Positions 43,371-53,234 of a stretch of DNA of 64,000 nt are shown here, piece after piece (positions within the stretch are counted from its first letter, which is position 1; each line of letters starts with the position of its first letter). Made by a program: the position numbers and the translations under genes. Source of the DNA: Emiliania huxleyi CCMP1516 (taxonomy: Eukaryota; Haptophyta; Isochrysidales; Noelaerhabdaceae). The DNA is taken from positions 171,020 through 235,019 of the forward strand of contig NW_005200670.1 in the NCBI RefSeq assembly GCF_000372725.1, written 5' to 3'. Below the pieces are notes generated by a model that searched no databases, was not told the origin of the DNA, and was given only the letters and a program-made list of their open reading frames with translations.

Positions 43371-46300
43371 TGGTAGCGGCCTACGGTCCGCATCCTGCCG
43401 TCCGGACAACCGAGCCCAACAATCGGCGCCGGACAACCGAGCCCAACACCCTCCGCCCAGCCCGGCCCAGGGGTCGCCGTCCGAGGCACCAGCCGCGACA
43501 CCATCCGCCGGTGCCGCCGAGGCCGGTGCACTCAGCCCCAGCGGGCAGGCGCTTGCCGCCGCAGAGCTGGCGTCGCACCAGAGGCAGTGCGCAAGCGCGC
43601 AGCCTTTGCCTTTCGTGCAGGTGCAGAACCCTGGAGTGCAGCCGCAAATGTACCTGCCGCCCTCGTCTGGCCTCGCCGACCAGTGGGCCTGCTGCGCGTC
43701 GATGGCCATGCCTTCGCAAGCCTCCGGTTTCGGCTGGCCTGCCGCGCCTGCTCTCATGGACCCCGCTTGGGTGCAGAGCCCGCATGGCTGCTGCGCGCCC
43801 GCCTTCCACGGCTGGGGGATGGGGCAGGTGCAGCCCTCTTGCGGCTCCTACCTCCACACTGGCGCGCAGCAGCTCTACCCCTGCGGCGGCGAAGCGTGGT
43901 CGCCCTTTGCGCAGCAGCACCAGGTGCAGCAGCAGATGCAGCAGCAGCAGCAGCACGCCGCCTTTCAACCCGGGTTCCCTGCGCCTGGCGCTTCGGCTGC
44001 CGCCATTGGCGCTGGCCAGGCCGCCTCCGCCGCCCGAGGGCAAGCCGGAGTCGGTGAGCGCGACCCTCAGGTCGAGGGCCTCGCCTCTCTCCTCGCCCAG
44101 GCCGTGCGGCAGAGTGCCGGTGGCGCCAAGGCCAAGGTCAAGGACGTCAGCGCCGCCGAGGCCAACGCCGTCGCCACCACGCTCGACCCCGCCGACGTCG
44201 CCCCTTTCATCGCGCGCTTCAAGAACATGTGCATCCGGAAGGACCCGCGCTTCGTCAGGCTGTTCGCCCTCAACGCCGCCCAGCTAGCGAGCACCATCAC
44301 TGCAGGCGACGACGAGCTCGCCTACCTCGACGCCTACGTCGCCGGGGCTGTTCAGTGCTGCCTCAAGCCCGACTCTGACGCTGTCAAGCTCTTTAGAAAG
44401 CGCAACGACGGCGGTCATCAAGGCAGCGGCCTCTACCAGCTTCAGAGCATCGCTCGGCTCGCCGTCCTCAAGCCCGGCGTCGAGATGCAGAACGCCGAGG
44501 CCGCCTTCAAGAAGAAGACGTTCTTTGTTGCCGGGATGGGGTTCGTCCCCGCGCAGCTCGCCGCGGAGACGCTCAAGGCCGAGTTCGCGCTCCTCACCAA
44601 CCAGTGCCGATCGCACTTTGACGTCTACCGCGCCATCATCGGCAAGCTTCCCGACCAGATCAGCGGCAAGCGCGATGCCCTCGCCGACAAGATCAACGAG
44701 TGGCAGTCCGGCGGGTTCCCGCCCTGGCACAGCTACGACGCCTTCATCACATACGTCGCCAACCTGCTCAGCGACGGGAGCGCCTGCGTCAGCGCCGGCG
44801 ATGCTGGCCCCGCCGATGCCGGCGCTGGCGGGCTCGAGGCGAACGCTGCTGAGAGGGCCGGCGGTGCCCCGCGCCCTCCTTGCCTCATCTGCGGCAGCCC
44901 CGACCACGGCACCAAGCAGTGCACGCGCGAGTGCAAGGCGTGCAAAAAGGCTATTGCCGACGGCCTTATCACCGTCCGCAGCGCCGCGACCTTCTGCCCC
45001 GCCGCCCGCCCCGGCGAGCGCTGCGCCGTCACCAGCAAGCAGTTTCCCCGCACCGTCAAGAATGGCCTCGGCAAGCCCTTGTTCTCGTACGGCCGCAAGC
45101 TGCTCGAGAAGGCGCACCGCGAGTACCACGGAGGCGACAAGCGCGAGGCCAACGCCGCCGAGCGCCACCAGCCGCGCGACGACCGTGGCTCCGACGAGGA
45201 CCCCATCGCCGCCGTCGACGACGGCGCCGTCTTCGGCGACGGCTACGTCGGGCGCCGCGAGGTCGCCGCCGCTGAGGTCGCCAAGGGGGGGGTCTCAGAG
45301 ACCGTGCCTCTCGGCGCGAGTGCCACCCTGGACGCGCAGCGCGAAGGTGGTTGGCTCGGCTCCTCGGTGCCACCGCCGAACGTCGAGCGCGACGTCACCG
45401 ACGGCGACATGCAGGTCGGGCCCGCACCAGTCTACCGCCTCGACCTCGGAGACGTTCAGAGCAACCTCGGCCTTGCATGCGTCCTCGCCTGGCCTGCTGC
45501 CACCGCAGTCGCTATCGTCGCGACGGTCATTGCGCTTCTCGCGCTCGGGGGCGGCCGTTTCGGTGTCGACGTCAGCGCCATCAGCGGCCCCGCAGCCGAG
45601 GCGCGCCGCACTGGCGCTGCAGCTGTCGCCGCCGTGTACAGCACCAGCGCCAGCGCCCTTCACGCTGCCACCGCCACCGCCTGCGACGCGGCTACCGAGG
45701 TCGGGCAGGCCGCCCAGCGCGCGTGCTGTGGTTTCGGCCGTGTCGCCGGCCTCCTCGGCTGCCTTGCGCTCGCTGTCGCCGCCGTCGCCTCTCCCGTCGC
45801 CGCCCGCGCCGACCCTGCCAGTGGGGCTGCCGCCAGCGGTGTCTGTGCTGCCGCCGTCAGCGCTGGCGAGACCGGCGCTGCGCACAGTCTCCAGCGCGAG
45901 CGGCCGCCCCTCCCTCGAGGCGGGCGCCAGACGATACGTCTCGAGTTCCAGCTCGATGGGGGCTCCAACACGTGCGTCGTCAAGCATGCCCCCAACGCCG
46001 AGCGGGGAGCCGTGCGCCTCGGCGACGTGACCGGCGTCTACGACATCCAGCAGCGCGCCTGCTCCATCACCGGCATCGGACCCGCTGCCGACGTCACCAC
46101 GTCGCAGGTCATCAGCATGCGGGGCGTCACCGGGTCCGGCCGCGCCCTGGACATCCGCGAGGCTGTCTTCTCTGACAACGTCACGCGGTCCATCATCGCC
46201 GAGAGCTACCTCGAGGAGAACTACGGCGCCGACGTGTCTAAGGTGCGCAGGCTCATCATCTGGAAGGATGGGCGTACTGACCCCATCTACAGTCGCAACG

Positions 46301-49300
46301 GCCTCTACTTCGTGACCCTCGAAGTCGTCCCCGTCCCCTCCGTCTCGTACAGTGTTGCCGTCGCCGGGGCCGAGGCCGCCGCTGCGAAGCTACGTGTCGA
46401 CGACAGAGCTGCGCTCATGGCCGCCCGCTTTGTGACCGATGCCGCCGGCATCGTCTCAATCTCTCGTGCCGCCCACGGTGTCGGCGTCGACAAGGTCAAC
46501 CGTACAGCCGCCGAGGTCATCGACAAGGACCGTTTCCTCGCCCTCGCTCGCTCGAGGAAGCGCGCCGTCCACGCCATGCCGCCGACAGGTCGGGCGCCAC
46601 GGGCTGGACACACCTTCGTCTTCGACGGTTTTGGCAGGCACGAGGCCCCATCGCCCCTGAATGGCCACGTCTACCAGTTCCACGGCGTCTGCCAGTACAC
46701 GTCCTTCGGCTACACGGACACCAGCACGAAGCACACGGCCGACGACTGGAAGCCGTTCATGCGGCACGTCTACAACGATGCCCAGGCCGCGGGCCACGAC
46801 CCGAGAGTGTTCGTCTTCGACTCCGGCACCGATCTCGTCGCCCTGAAGGACTGGTGCGGGTCCGAGTTTGGGGTCACCGTGAGAGTCGCGCCGCGCCAGC
46901 ATCACGAGCCCGTTGGCACCGCCGAGGTCAACAACGACATCGTCACGCGCACCGCCGAGGCCATGCTGCAGCGCGCGCACAAAGGTACGTCGTTTCTGCT
47001 CCCTGCGCGCGTTTACGCACAGCACCTCGTCAACTTCAAGCCGTGCAGCGGCCAGAAGGAGTCGCGCTACCAGCGCTACTACGGCAAGGTCCCGACCGTC
47101 GATGAGGACCGGCCGCTGTTCCTGTTTGGCACCCGTGTCATGTACAACGAGGAGAAGGAGACGCGCGGACCAAAGGGCAGCCGCGACAGGCCACGGGCCA
47201 CCGAGGGCGACTTCATGGGCGTCGATCCGCGCTCCAACGGCTCCGTCTACCTCGTGCGGAAAGACAACGGCGGCACCGCTCGTGTGCGACACGTCACTCA
47301 GCTCGACGAGCTGCAGCTGCTGCGCCGCGGCATCCCGACGGGCGCCGCAGTCGTCGAGGCCGCCACGCAGACGCCCCCTACAGGCGAGCAGCTCACCACG
47401 CCGCCGCGCGTGAGGCCGTCGCCCCGCGCCGCGGCGCCGCCGCTCGACCTCCCGAAAGGCTCGCGCGTCTCGGTTGTGTGGCGAGACCCCGCCCCTGCGG
47501 TGACCTCGAGCGAGTACGTCGGCACCGTCACCGAGGTGGTCGAGCAAAGGGGCGAGCGGCTGTGGCTCGTCACCTACGACTCCCAGCCCGACAAGCCGTA
47601 CGCGCATAACTTTGCGAACACCAAGCGCAAGTGGCGCCGGCTACCGCCTCCTACGCCCGCCCCCCCCGTGGACCCGGTCACGGAGCATCTCTTCCACGAG
47701 GGTGGAATTGGCCGCGAGATGGTTGAGGCCGAGGCAGCCGCCCGCGCCGTGGCGGACAGCGGCCCCACGACCCGGGCCCAGGCACGCCGCCGCCACGCCA
47801 CCGCCCTCGCCGCTGCCGCCGTCGAGGAGGCGCTCGAGCGCACGCCCAGCGAGGCGCACGTCGACGTCTACAACGCCACGCTTTTCGCCGTCCTCGGCGA
47901 GGACGCCACCCCCTTCGAGTGCGCGTCTGCCGAGCTTCTCGACGCGCGGCGCGCGAGCCTCCGCAACGCCGCCGGCGCCGTCGTCACCGCCGAGTGCCTC
48001 AAAGCGACGCAGCGCCTCGTCGATGTCTCCACGCCCATCGGCAAGTGCGTCTATCGCGTCCCCGCCAACAAGAAGGAGTTGCTCAACTCGCCGGAGCGCG
48101 AGCACTGGTTGGCTGCCGATGAGAAGGGGCTCGACTGCATCCTTCGTGGGCCCGGCAACTGCCTCGTGCCCGTCACCGTCCCCGCCGCCAAGGGCGTGCC
48201 AGTCCAGCGCTGCGTCACTGCGCGCAAGGTGGACCAGGCGACCGGACGCCTTGACAAGCACGACCCCTACAAGTCTCGGCACAGCGCCGACGGAGGTTTC
48301 GCCAAGGTCCAGCGCGAGCGCGCCGGCTTACCCGCCAGCCAAGTCCCCGCCACCTCGACCGTCGTCGACGACATGACCACCAAGCTGTTCCTCGGCCACG
48401 CCGCCGCCATCGACGCCAATCTGACCAAGGGAGACGTCGGTAACGCCTACATCAAGGCCAAGCGCCAGGGCCCCGTCGGCTACATGAGCATCCCGTCCAC
48501 GCTGCCCATGACCGACGAGGACGGCACACAGCTCTGCATCGAGCTCTCGACGCCGCTCTGGGGTGAGGAAAGCGCCGGCTACGAGTGGGAATGCACCTTC
48601 AACGAGACCATCAAGAGCCTCGGTTGGATGCCGTGCCCGGGCGTCCCCGCCATGTTCTCCTACCACGGTGAGCACGGCGAGGCTCGCATGATCACCATCG
48701 TTGACGACTTCATGATCTCCGAGGTCAACGGCACCGCCGCCACCGACGCCACCATCGCCGCGCTCAAGGCCGCGTTCGACGGCGAGGTCAAGGTCGATTA
48801 CAGCCCCACCTCCTTTGCCGGTCTCAAGCTCGAGCGTGACCGCGAGCGGCGCACTCTCACGCTGTCCATGCCGCAGAAGATCATCGAGGCCGCTCGCGAG
48901 CACATGCCCGAGCTCCTCCGTGGCGAGCGCCCGACTCTCCTCAGCGGCAGGCGCCTCGCCGTCGCCGCCGACTCGCTCAAGCTCGCCGATCGCGACGGCA
49001 AGCTGACGCCGCAGCAGGTGCGGACGCAGAGCATCATCGGCCACCTCAAGTTCGTCGAGCGTGTCCAGCCGAAGCTCTGTCTGGTCCTCCACCGCCTCTC
49101 GTGCGTGATGTCTGCGCCGCCGCCGGCCGCCTACGACGTCGCGCGCGCCGCCCTCAACACGGCCTACGAGCATAGGGACGACGGGATCACGTACGGCGGG
49201 CCTCGCGCTGTCGCCGAGCTTCAGGGGCACATGCAGGCCCACATCGCGGGGCTCGACTCGCACGCGCCTGCCGATCTCGCTGCCGCCGCCGACGCCACGT

Positions 49301-49746
49301 GGAACGGGGACCTCGACCTCTACGGCATCGTCCTCACGTGCTTTGGCGCCGCCGTCTACCACTGCACGAAGAAGGTTGGCCTGATCGTCGACTCGTCGCA
49401 CGAGTGCGAGGCTATCGCCACCGCCAAGGCCGGGGAGCACGTCTCTTACGCGCGCGTCGTCCTCCTTGCCCTCGGAGCGCCACCCGCCGGGCCCACGGTC
49501 ATCCTCTCGGACAACAAGGCCAACGTCCTCGTCGCCAACAATGCCATGTCCGCGTCGCGCTCGCGCCACTTCCTCCGCCGGTACCACACGCTCCAGCGCC
49601 GCATGGCCGAGGGCGAGTGCCGCGTCGTCAAGATCGCAGACGACCTCATGCCCGCCGACTTCCTCACCAAGTGGGTCGCGCGCGACAAGCTGAGGCGCAG
49701 CGTCGACTTCGCCACCAATGCGCGCGCGCGCAATGGGGGGGATTGA
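43270..49746 (+). CDS. Copia Gag-Pol polyprotein
   Basis: 2158 residues, order Gag, protease, integrase, reverse transcriptase, RNase H, which is the copia order. Visible marks: Gln/Pro-rich N-terminus; CLICGSPDHGTKQC, a CX2CX4HX4C zinc knuckle near residue 538; protease FQLDGGSNTCVV near 894; integrase Asp of FVFDGF (about 1117), Asp of VFDSGTD (about 1182) and Glu of TAEVNN 35 residues later; a Tudor-like tract (RVSVVWRDPA ... LVTYD) near 1400-1450; RT with DANLTKGDVGNAYIKA and the IVDDFMI catalytic box; RNase H with ADATWNGD, SSHECEA, SDNKAN and DDLMPADFLTKW. Two hydrophobic stretches lie between Gag and protease (about 730-763 and 823-845). The first ATG lies inside the LTR. All enzymatic motifs look intact, so autonomous activity is plausible. 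Confidence 0.92.
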   Translation: MSTEPAAPGPTLRPRPARPAQPPGSSGATAPLAHGSGLRSASCRPDNRAQQSAPDNRAQHPPPSPAQGSPSEAPAATPSAGAAEAGALSPSGQALAAAELASHQRQCASAQPLPFVQVQNPGVQPQMYLPPSSGLADQWACCASMAMPSQASGFGWPAAPALMDPAWVQSPHGCCAPAFHGWGMGQVQPSCGSYLHTGAQQLYPCGGEAWSPFAQQHQVQQQMQQQQQHAAFQPGFPAPGASAAAIGAGQAASAARGQAGVGERDPQVEGLASLLAQAVRQSAGGAKAKVKDVSAAEANAVATTLDPADVAPFIARFKNMCIRKDPRFVRLFALNAAQLASTITAGDDELAYLDAYVAGAVQCCLKPDSDAVKLFRKRNDGGHQGSGLYQLQSIARLAVLKPGVEMQNAEAAFKKKTFFVAGMGFVPAQLAAETLKAEFALLTNQCRSHFDVYRAIIGKLPDQISGKRDALADKINEWQSGGFPPWHSYDAFITYVANLLSDGSACVSAGDAGPADAGAGGLEANAAERAGGAPRPPCLICGSPDHGTKQCTRECKACKKAIADGLITVRSAATFCPAARPGERCAVTSKQFPRTVKNGLGKPLFSYGRKLLEKAHREYHGGDKREANAAERHQPRDDRGSDEDPIAAVDDGAVFGDGYVGRREVAAAEVAKGGVSETVPLGASATLDAQREGGWLGSSVPPPNVERDVTDGDMQVGPAPVYRLDLGDVQSNLGLACVLAWPAATAVAIVATVIALLALGGGRFGVDVSAISGPAAEARRTGAAAVAAVYSTSASALHAATATACDAATEVGQAAQRACCGFGRVAGLLGCLALAVAAVASPVAARADPASGAAASGVCAAAVSAGETGAAHSLQRERPPLPRGGRQTIRLEFQLDGGSNTCVVKHAPNAERGAVRLGDVTGVYDIQQRACSITGIGPAADVTTSQVISMRGVTGSGRALDIREAVFSDNVTRSIIAESYLEENYGADVSKVRRLIIWKDGRTDPIYSRNGLYFVTLEVVPVPSVSYSVAVAGAEAAAAKLRVDDRAALMAARFVTDAAGIVSISRAAHGVGVDKVNRTAAEVIDKDRFLALARSRKRAVHAMPPTGRAPRAGHTFVFDGFGRHEAPSPLNGHVYQFHGVCQYTSFGYTDTSTKHTADDWKPFMRHVYNDAQAAGHDPRVFVFDSGTDLVALKDWCGSEFGVTVRVAPRQHHEPVGTAEVNNDIVTRTAEAMLQRAHKGTSFLLPARVYAQHLVNFKPCSGQKESRYQRYYGKVPTVDEDRPLFLFGTRVMYNEEKETRGPKGSRDRPRATEGDFMGVDPRSNGSVYLVRKDNGGTARVRHVTQLDELQLLRRGIPTGAAVVEAATQTPPTGEQLTTPPRVRPSPRAAAPPLDLPKGSRVSVVWRDPAPAVTSSEYVGTVTEVVEQRGERLWLVTYDSQPDKPYAHNFANTKRKWRRLPPPTPAPPVDPVTEHLFHEGGIGREMVEAEAAARAVADSGPTTRAQARRRHATALAAAAVEEALERTPSEAHVDVYNATLFAVLGEDATPFECASAELLDARRASLRNAAGAVVTAECLKATQRLVDVSTPIGKCVYRVPANKKELLNSPEREHWLAADEKGLDCILRGPGNCLVPVTVPAAKGVPVQRCVTARKVDQATGRLDKHDPYKSRHSADGGFAKVQRERAGLPASQVPATSTVVDDMTTKLFLGHAAAIDANLTKGDVGNAYIKAKRQGPVGYMSIPSTLPMTDEDGTQLCIELSTPLWGEESAGYEWECTFNETIKSLGWMPCPGVPAMFSYHGEHGEARMITIVDDFMISEVNGTAATDATIAALKAAFDGEVKVDYSPTSFAGLKLERDRERRTLTLSMPQKIIEAAREHMPELLRGERPTLLSGRRLAVAADSLKLADRDGKLTPQQVRTQSIIGHLKFVERVQPKLCLVLHRLSCVMSAPPPAAYDVARAALNTAYEHRDDGITYGGPRAVAELQGHMQAHIAGLDSHAPADLAAAADATWNGDLDLYGIVLTCFGAAVYHCTKKVGLIVDSSHECEAIATAKAGEHVSYARVVLLALGAPPAGPTVILSDNKANVLVANNAMSASRSRHFLRRYHTLQRRMAEGECRVVKIADDLMPADFLTKWVARDKLRRSVDFATNARARNGGD

Positions 49747-49790
49747 CTCCACAATGCCGGCTCTGCGGCGCCCGCCGCCATTGGGGGGGA

Positions 49791-50034
49791 TGCGATCACC
49801 CCCCATGGGTGCCCTTTCTAGTCATTCTAGTGAATGAATTGACTCGTCCCAGTGGATGTGTCCGATTTCCGACGTCCCTGTCAAAATGTGCGTGACGTCC
49901 GATCCTTTGTAATCGTCTAGAGACGCTGGACACATGAGCACGGAGCAGGCCGCTCCCGGCCCCACGCTGCGCCCACGGCCCGCGCGGCCGGCGCAGCCGC
50001 CCGGGAGCTCAGGCGCTACCGCTCCTCTTGCGCA
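49791..50034 (+). repeat. Right LTR of the copia element
   Basis: 244 bases, starting TGCGATCACC right after the polypurine tract and ending CTTGCGCA. Confidence 0.9.
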
Positions 50035-50305
50035 AGCCCCCACAACCCAGTACGAGGACACCCACCTCCCCGTATCGCGTACGTTCAACGTAACGGTTAC
50101 GTATGTCGACGCCCTGCGTCACCCCACTCTAGCCCCCAAACGCTAGCCTATGAATACAAGTGCCCTCCGACACGCCGCGTGGTACACCGGTAGCGCGCAA
50201 GCGTGGGCGCGCAAGCCGCCGCCCCCCGGTCATGGACAAAGTGAACACTGCATGCGCGCTGCCCCAGAGCGGAGCCGCGCACCCCGAGCACACCTCACTT
50301 CAGCC
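50035..50305. other. Spacer between copia and the acetyltransferase gene
   Basis: Unique sequence with ACGTAACGTT-type words near 50080. It holds the 3' end of the minus-strand acetyltransferase gene. Confidence 0.4.
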
Positions 50306-51989
50306 TCACTTGTCGAGGGCGTCTTCGGCGGGCGGCTGCCAGGTGAGCTTGGACGGGTCGCAGCGCAAAGAGGTGCCGGGCGGGTGGAGCTTGAGGTGCT
50401 CGTCGACAATCTTTGGCGAGACGGAGATGACGTGCTGCCCCTTCCAGTACTTGATCAGGTTGAGCGACTGGAGGGTCGAGATGATGTCGTCCGTGGTGAT
50501 GGAGGTCATCATCGAGATCTCCTTGACGGAGAGGTTGCCGCGGTGGTCGCTCAGCGTCTGCAGCAGGATCTGCGTCCAGTAGGAGCGGAAGGAGAGCAGC
50601 CCGAGGTCCGAGAGCGGCTTCTCGGGCGAGCCGACTTTGGCCTCGCGGATCGAGATCTGGTAGGCGCAGTCGATGAGGAGCTTGGAGTAGCCCTTGCGCT
50701 GGTGCTGCGGGAGGACGAGGATGCACGCGATGTTGTTGTGCTCGCTCGACGTCTTCTCCTTGGAGAAGTAGCCCGCGATCCGGTGGCCGCCGTCGGCGCC
50801 AACCTCGCAGAGCACGTAAAAGAGGAAGGGGTCCACGTCGTAGTAGAGGGTCTTGTGGTCGAGGAAGAGCTTTGCGAGCAGGCAGAGGCACTGGCAGTAC
50901 ACCTTCGAGTCGGAGCCGTTGATCTCGAAGACGGACAGCTGCTTCGGCTGCTCCATGCCCGCCGCGAGGCACTCGCGCCGCAGCGGCGGCGCGTCGCAGC
51001 GGTAAATGAGCTGGCCGGGCGGCTGGCGTGACTGCTCGCGCTCGCAGTGCGCAAGGTAGGTGCTGCGCCGCTTCATGTACTTGAGCGTGAACTCGCAGAT
51101 GTAGAGCTTGCGCTGCTGCGCGTACTCGTCGGGGAAGGGCGAAAAGTACCACGTGTCCACCTGGGCGAGTGCCGCGGGGCGCGGGTGCGGAGTGAGCAGG
51201 CGGAGGCGTGGCGGCGAAGCGGCGGAACGCTTCGGTCGTCTCCTTTGTGTCGGGCGCGGCCGACGCGGGCAAGGCGGAGCGCGGCGGGGCGAGGGCCTAG
51301 CGCGGCGGGGCGAGGGCGGGGGCGGCGCCTCGAAGCGGCCGATCTCGACCGTCTGGATGTTCTTGACCTTTGTCGACTCCTACGAGCGGCCGAACCACTC
51401 CGCGTCAGCCGAGACTCCGAGTGGCCGCCGCGTCAACGCACGGCGGGCGCGCCTCGTGCTCCTTCTCGAGCGCCTCGTCGTGCGACGCGCCGGCCTGGAG
51501 GCGGGCGCTTCGGGTGAGAGCTCGTCGCGTGTGAGGAGACGAGGATCCTGACAGGGCGCGGAGAGGGCGTGCGCTATTGTGCATCAGAGGGCGGCTCCCG
51601 CGCGCCTGCAGCGCATTCATGTCGTCGATCCGCCGCTTCATCTTTCGCGTGGCGCGGCGCCCCCCGAGCTCGGCGCCGTCGCGCACGCCCGCGCCGCTGG
51701 TGTCGTGGACGATCCGGTCCGCCGCCACCCACTCGTCGAGCCGTCGGTTGAGGCCGACGTAGTGTACATAGTACTCGGCCGCGCTGCCCTCGCCACCCTC
51801 GCCCGCACCGGCCGTGGAGCGGCGCTCTATGATGTCGCAGGCGTGCGGCTGGCCCGACCGCAGGCACGCCGCGCGCGCACCTATCTCGAGCATCTCATGC
51901 GGCCCGCTGCCCTCCTGCGACACGCGCGTTGGGGTGAGCCGGCGAAGGAGGAAGTGAGAGCGCGCTCGGGCCGCAGGTGCCTCTTTCAT
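50306..51989 (-). CDS. MYST-family histone acetyltransferase (Tip60/Esa1/MOF type)
   Basis: Three exons: 51989-51453, 51380-51329 and 51160-50306, all in phase. Exon 1 carries a chromo-barrel/Tudor-knot domain ([16 protein letters not shown]). Exon 2 encodes [17 protein letters not shown], and exon 3 opens [13 protein letters not shown]. The catalytic domain shows [17 protein letters not shown] (site of the regulatory Lys), [20 protein letters not shown] (active-site Cys and acetyl-CoA loop), [18 protein letters not shown] (catalytic Glu) and [20 protein letters not shown]. The zinc finger is altered: CEFTLKY where relatives have CEFCLKY. These enzymes acetylate histone H4 (and H2A variants) in NuA4/MSL-type complexes. 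Both introns use GC donors (CACGAG|GCGCGC and TTCGAG|GCGCCG). The start is the best ATG, but [10 protein letters not shown], 32 codons later, is also possible. Confidence 0.9.
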
Positions 51990-52234
51990 GAGCAAATGGT
52001 AGTCGAGAGCGGGAGCCACGCCCGCGTACTTCAGACAGCAAAATGCGCCCGCGATTCTCGTGACTGGAGAGTCAGAAAAAAGAATTCTTGCAGCGCCTCA
52101 CAGCAGACTGGCACGAACTACCACAGAAAAAAGAACTAAAACAACCTGGTCAGCGCTCCTCTGCGTGGCGGGGGCAGATGCCCTTGGGCTCTGTCTCCGG
52201 CCTGTTCCCTGTCTCCTCCTGTGGTTGAGAGCTA
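51990..52234. promoter_or_regulatory. 5' flank of the acetyltransferase gene
   Basis: It contains AGAAAAAAGAATTCTTGC (52076), the same type of AT-rich motif seen upstream of other genes, and a second AGAAAAAAGAAC at 52125. Confidence 0.35.
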
Positions 52235-52330
52235 GCGGTAGGACCTGGTGCGGAGCGGCAGGAGGGGGAAGCGGGGCCGTCGGCGAATCCGGGCCCTGCC
52301 CCCCCCCCTCCTCGAGGGGAGACGAGAACC
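52235..52330 (+). repeat. Dispersed repeat A, copy 2
   Basis: Match to 12155-12245. It is followed by a C9/G9 facing homopolymer pair (52328-52350) that could form a hairpin. Confidence 0.6.
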
Positions 52331-52384
52331 CCCCCCCCCCGGGGGGGGGGCGGCCCAGGCATGGTGGGGGAGGGTGGCGGGGTG

Positions 52385-53113
52385 TCAGCGGGCACGACAT
52401 GTACATGTCCCCCCCACACCTGGCTCGGCCCCGTATTGGTGGGCGTATCCACGGAAGCTCCTTGCGACCGCTTGGCTGAGGGAGATAATCGTTTTCGCCG
52501 GAAATTCTAACAATAGGAGCCCCGGGTTCTCCTGGGCAAAGCGGATTAGGTCAGCCCTTCGCTCTCCCGTCTGGGACCGGCCGGGCCTGTCCCGGGTCCC
52601 GTTATAGCCAAGGGAGAGCGGCCCACACTCCCCCCCGCCCGCGTTCCCCACCGCTATCGCACCCGGTTTCGTCCGCAGCAGGTTACGGATGGCCTCCGAC
52701 AAGCCGTCTCCCGCCGGGGGGGTCTGTCGTAGCTCCGCCTCTCCGTCGGTGCGCCCCAACCACTGCATCGGCGGGACCGGGATCGCGTGGCGTGAGTCCG
52801 GGTCCGCTCCTAGGTACGCTCGCGCGGCCGCCCGGAAAGACGCTCCCCTCGCGTCTCGGCCGTCCTCATGACGCGTCTGCAGCGCCCTCGCCACCCTCGG
52901 TTGGTCGGTGGCGCAGTGGAAGTCATACAGCGCACCTCCACCGGCCCGAAAACCGCCTCTCGTCGTCGGCTCGGTGTCGATTCCCAGCCGCGCCTCCACA
53001 TAGCACACCACCTCCTCGATCCCCGCCCAGTGTGGCGGTACGGTGATCGTGTGGTCCACTATCTCCCCAACGTAAGTGATCAGGAGCCGCAGGTTGGTCG
53101 CTGGGGGGGGCAC
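52385..53113 (-). CDS. Element-associated ORF, unknown
   Basis: A 242-codon open frame starting MPPPATNLRLLITYVGEIVD. The composition is protein-like: TITVPPHWAGIEEVVCYVEA, FHCATDQPRVARALQTRHED, LSEAIRNLLRTKPGAIAVGN and LIRFAQENPGLLLLEFPAKT. No family is recognised. It is directly preceded (in its own direction) by repeat B at 53425-53235 and overlaps repeat A at its end. It is probably the first ORF of a mobile element of which 11.9-13.6 kb is a rearranged relative. Confidence 0.45.
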   Translation of the reverse strand: MPPPATNLRLLITYVGEIVDHTITVPPHWAGIEEVVCYVEARLGIDTEPTTRGGFRAGGGALYDFHCATDQPRVARALQTRHEDGRDARGASFRAAARAYLGADPDSRHAIPVPPMQWLGRTDGEAELRQTPPAGDGLSEAIRNLLRTKPGAIAVGNAGGGECGPLSLGYNGTRDRPGRSQTGERRADLIRFAQENPGLLLLEFPAKTIISLSQAVARSFRGYAHQYGAEPGVGGTCTCRAR

Positions 53114-53234
53114 GTCCGTCTGGAACAGGACGCACCACGCCCTCGTGCCTCTTGCGCTCAGGAGGGCCCTCGTACGGAAGTCCGCCCCGCGGGACCATCT
53201 CTGGATGCTCCGCCCGGCCCTCGGAGCACACTTG

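Larger units (their letters stand above)
43125..50034 (+). mobile_element. Ty1/copia LTR retrotransposon, nearly intact
   Basis: 6.9 kb with two LTRs, a primer-binding site directly after the left LTR, one uninterrupted gag-pol frame, and a polypurine tract (TTGGGGGGGA) directly before the right LTR. LTR identity of about 98% and an open frame of 2158 codons point to a recent insertion. No target-site duplication is obvious: the flanks read GGAGA and AGCCC. Confidence 0.92.

Noticed and set aside
44284-45168. Minus-strand open frames inside the Gag region and similar ones opposite the amidohydrolase, kinase and acetyltransferase
   Set aside because: Compositional shadows of GC-rich genes. 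The real strand is fixed by recognised catalytic motifs.
48328-49806. 492-codon minus-strand open frame antisense to the copia polyprotein
   Set aside because: Shadow of a GC3-rich coding frame. It shows no domain of its own, and the plus strand has all the copia motifs.
43120-50039. Target-site duplication of the copia element
   Set aside because: The five bases on each side (GGAGA and AGCCC) do not match, so none is claimed. A deletion or recombination between copies is possible.
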